Source of the DNA: CBDCUQ01 sp965222835
Lineage (GTDB): Bacteria > Pseudomonadota > Alphaproteobacteria > Rhizobiales > Hyphomicrobiaceae
Direction: 5' to 3'
DNA length: 64,000 bases
NCBI GenBank assembly: GCA_965222835.1
Contig: CBDCUQ010000003.1
Coordinates: 620,001 to 684,000, forward strand
Shown: piece by piece, positions 62,587 to 64,000 of the stretch
Layout: every line of letters starts with the position of its first letter
How positions within the stretch are numbered: position 1 is the stretch's first letter
Made by a program: the position numbers and the translations under genes
Notes under the pieces: generated by a model
What the model saw: the letters and a program-made list of their open reading frames with translations, nothing else
Told to the model about the DNA's origin: nothing
Databases searched by the model: none

Positions 62587-62669
62587 CCCCAATCATCGTG
62601 CGCTCCTTTGTGGTCGCCTATGTGGTTTCCTATGACCGGCGGCCGGCTTCGCGCAAACCCCGCTGTCGT

Positions 62670-63119
62670 TCACAGCTCCAGCAGATAGCTGGTGCCGAAT
62701 CCTGCAGCGTAGTCGACCAAGGATATGGCTACGGGTGCCACCGAGAAAACCGCCAGTTGTTTTCGGTCCTGGGGCACGAACCTTCTAGACTGCGGCAATC
62801 TTTGAAAGAGGCGCGTCGAAATCTCGTCGGCCGCGTCCTTGTCAAAGACGCGCGTTGCAAGACCCGACATCGACAAGCCAGACAGCTTATAGAAATTCTC
62901 CGTCTGGTTCGCAATGGCCACTGAAACCTTGTTGTTGAGTTTGATGTTGCCGACCTTTTGAGAGGCCGCGTCTGTCGCGAAATGCACCGTGAAGTCATCA
63001 TTTACGTAGTTGACAACCGTGGCCTGCGGAAACCCATCGGGGCGAACCGTGGCGAGTGTCATGAGGTGCTGAGAGCCCAGCACTTCGAGAATCTTTGATC
63101 TTAGCGCCGCGTCGTCCAT
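62670..63119 (-). CDS. Pyridoxamine 5'-phosphate oxidase-like (PNPOx-fold) protein
   Basis: This 149-residue protein has a split-barrel FMN/F420-binding fold. It opens MDDAALRSKILEVLGSQHLM, then TLATVRPDGFPQATVVNYVN and VGNIKLNNKVSVAIANQTEN, the usual blocks of general stress protein 26 or PNPOx-like proteins; no true PdxH signature is present. It is probably a flavin-linked oxidoreductase of unknown substrate. It follows the CBS-domain gene by 49 bp on the same strand, so they may form an operon. Confidence 0.83.
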   Translation of the reverse strand: MDDAALRSKILEVLGSQHLMTLATVRPDGFPQATVVNYVNDDFTVHFATDAASQKVGNIKLNNKVSVAIANQTENFYKLSGLSMSGLATRVFDKDAADEISTRLFQRLPQSRRFVPQDRKQLAVFSVAPVAISLVDYAAGFGTSYLLEL

Positions 63120-63168
63120 TCCCTTCGCTTTCGGTGCCTGCTTTCACTGCGGCATATTCTTGTTTGGG

Positions 63169-63612
63169 TCAATGAACCGGCGGATCTCCATGAATGTAGG
63201 TCTCGAGCTGATCAATTGTGTGCTGCTGGTCATCAATGATGCTCTTGACCAGGTCGCCGATCGAAACGATGCCGGCAACACGGCCACTTTCCACAACCGG
63301 CAGATGGCGCACGCAGACCCGGGTCATTATTTCAAGGCACGTTTCGATGCTCTCATCTGGGCCAACACACGCGACGTCCTTTTCCATGATCTCGCAAACG
63401 CGTGTGTTCGGCGAGGTCCGGCCCTTGAGCAATACATCCCGCGCATAGTGCCGCTCCGTGACAATCCCAACGAGCTCGTCTCCGCTCATCACCAGGATCG
63501 AACCAACATCTCGATCGGCCATCAATTTGATGGTCGCATAGACTGTCGTGTCGGGCGTGACGAAAACGTAGTCGTGTCCTTTCACTTTCAGCAATTGATT
63601 GACAGTCGTCAT
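63169..63612 (-). CDS. CBS-domain pair protein
   Basis: This 147-residue protein consists almost wholly of two CBS domains, which bind adenosine nucleotides. It starts MTTVNQLLKVKGHDYVFVTP, followed by TTVYATIKLMADRDVGSILV, then DELVGIVTERHYARDVLLKG for the first, and VCEIMEKDVACVGPDESIET with VVESGRVAGIVSIGDLVKSI for the second. The ATG at 63610-63612 has GGGAGG six bases upstream; an upstream 15-codon extension is not conserved. It likely regulates an unknown partner. Confidence 0.92.
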   Translation of the reverse strand: MTTVNQLLKVKGHDYVFVTPDTTVYATIKLMADRDVGSILVMSGDELVGIVTERHYARDVLLKGRTSPNTRVCEIMEKDVACVGPDESIETCLEIMTRVCVRHLPVVESGRVAGIVSIGDLVKSIIDDQQHTIDQLETYIHGDPPVH

Positions 63613-64000
63613 TGGGCGCCTCCCTCTCAAGAGTCCCTTCGGTACCGGCAGTGCCACGACTGGTTAGGGCAATGCCGCGTCAGACTAAGTCTTAGAGATT
63701 CCTGATTTTCGTTGAATGCAATGACCTAAGGCAAGTATTTTTCCAAGCTTGCCTAATTTGGTGGACAGTATTCCCCTCTGCCGCGCTGCAGCATCGTTTG
63801 CGCTGCGTTGGACGACGTGAAGGTCCGATCCAGTTCTTACGGATCCAGGGGATGGTTGAGTTCGAGCTAGATGGTGCAAGGGCTTTCCAAGCAAGCTTGC
63901 TGCCTGTCTTCATCGACGAGAGAACACGACCACATTCAATTTCCCGAACGGTTGCGACATACAGCGCGCGCAGACCCGATTCAAAATGCGCCGATCCGTT
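63613..64000. other. Terminal 388 bp without a recognised gene
   Basis: Two short minus-strand open frames (63685-63894 and 63692-63913) overlap each other in different frames and have no family look. I see no tRNA, repeat or strong promoter. A gene beginning outside the window may extend towards it. Confidence 0.4.

Overview
The window looks like the chromosome of an alphaproteobacterium of the order Hyphomicrobiales (Rhizobiales), perhaps a Hyphomicrobium-like, PQQ-using organism. This placement is inference from gene content: three-subunit pntAA/pntAB/pntB transhydrogenase, a tiny aa3-type oxidase subunit IV, a phasin with PhaR-like sites, a bactofilin, a stand-alone pqqA, and the tRNA-Tyr/tRNA-Gly/tufB/tRNA-Trp/secE/nusG order. 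No rRNA, CRISPR array, prophage or transposase gene was seen.

Region 1 (1-25800, all on the minus strand) is the translation and transcription core. Read in the direction of transcription (right to left) it holds tRNA-Tyr, tRNA-Gly, tufB, a YbjQ-like gene, tRNA-Trp, secE, nusG, rplK, rplA, rplJ, rplL, rpoB, rpoC and a terminator. A promoter follows, then rpsL, rpsG, fusA and tufA, then the S10 operon rpsJ, rplC, rplD, rplW, rplB, rpsS, rplV, rpsC, rplP, rpmC, rpsQ and rplN (cut by the window edge). The two tuf genes encode the same protein, which has an unusual, longer switch I region.

Region 2 (25800-41900) is mixed housekeeping: rlmB, a small secreted Cys-rich protein, a large AsmA-like envelope protein, a Bcp peroxiredoxin, a bactofilin, a DUF2130 protein, acetyl-CoA synthetase, a phasin divergent from a NarL/FixJ-type response regulator with a coupled mini membrane protein, an LhgO-like FAD oxidoreductase, purE-purK and rpsU. 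Its gaps carry a dispersed, roughly 90-125 bp composite palindrome (five copies between 23.4 and 33.2 kb).

Region 3 (42000-49240) holds a membrane M48 protease, an alpha/beta hydrolase, a LysM lipoprotein, a secreted HEXXH protein, and the transhydrogenase genes with a small cytochrome oxidase subunit upstream. Region 4 (49561-64000) is more accessory: a three-gene secreted cassette (two paralogs of unknown family plus a DUF411 protein), a membrane protein, a zinc alcohol dehydrogenase next to pqqA, crcB with a DUF190 partner, an SGNH-type acyltransferase, a GNAT enzyme, a di-haem cytochrome c peroxidase paired with a chemoreceptor, an OhrR-like regulator with a palindromic operator, and PNPOx-like and CBS-domain proteins.

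The observations most worth a second look are the variant EF-Tu switch I, the composite palindrome family whose terminal TAG supplies neighbours' stop codons, the four-copy 50-bp hairpin array between two tRNA genes, the unknown secreted paralog pair with DUF411, and the small genes pqqA, the 40-aa membrane ORF and the 47-aa oxidase subunit.
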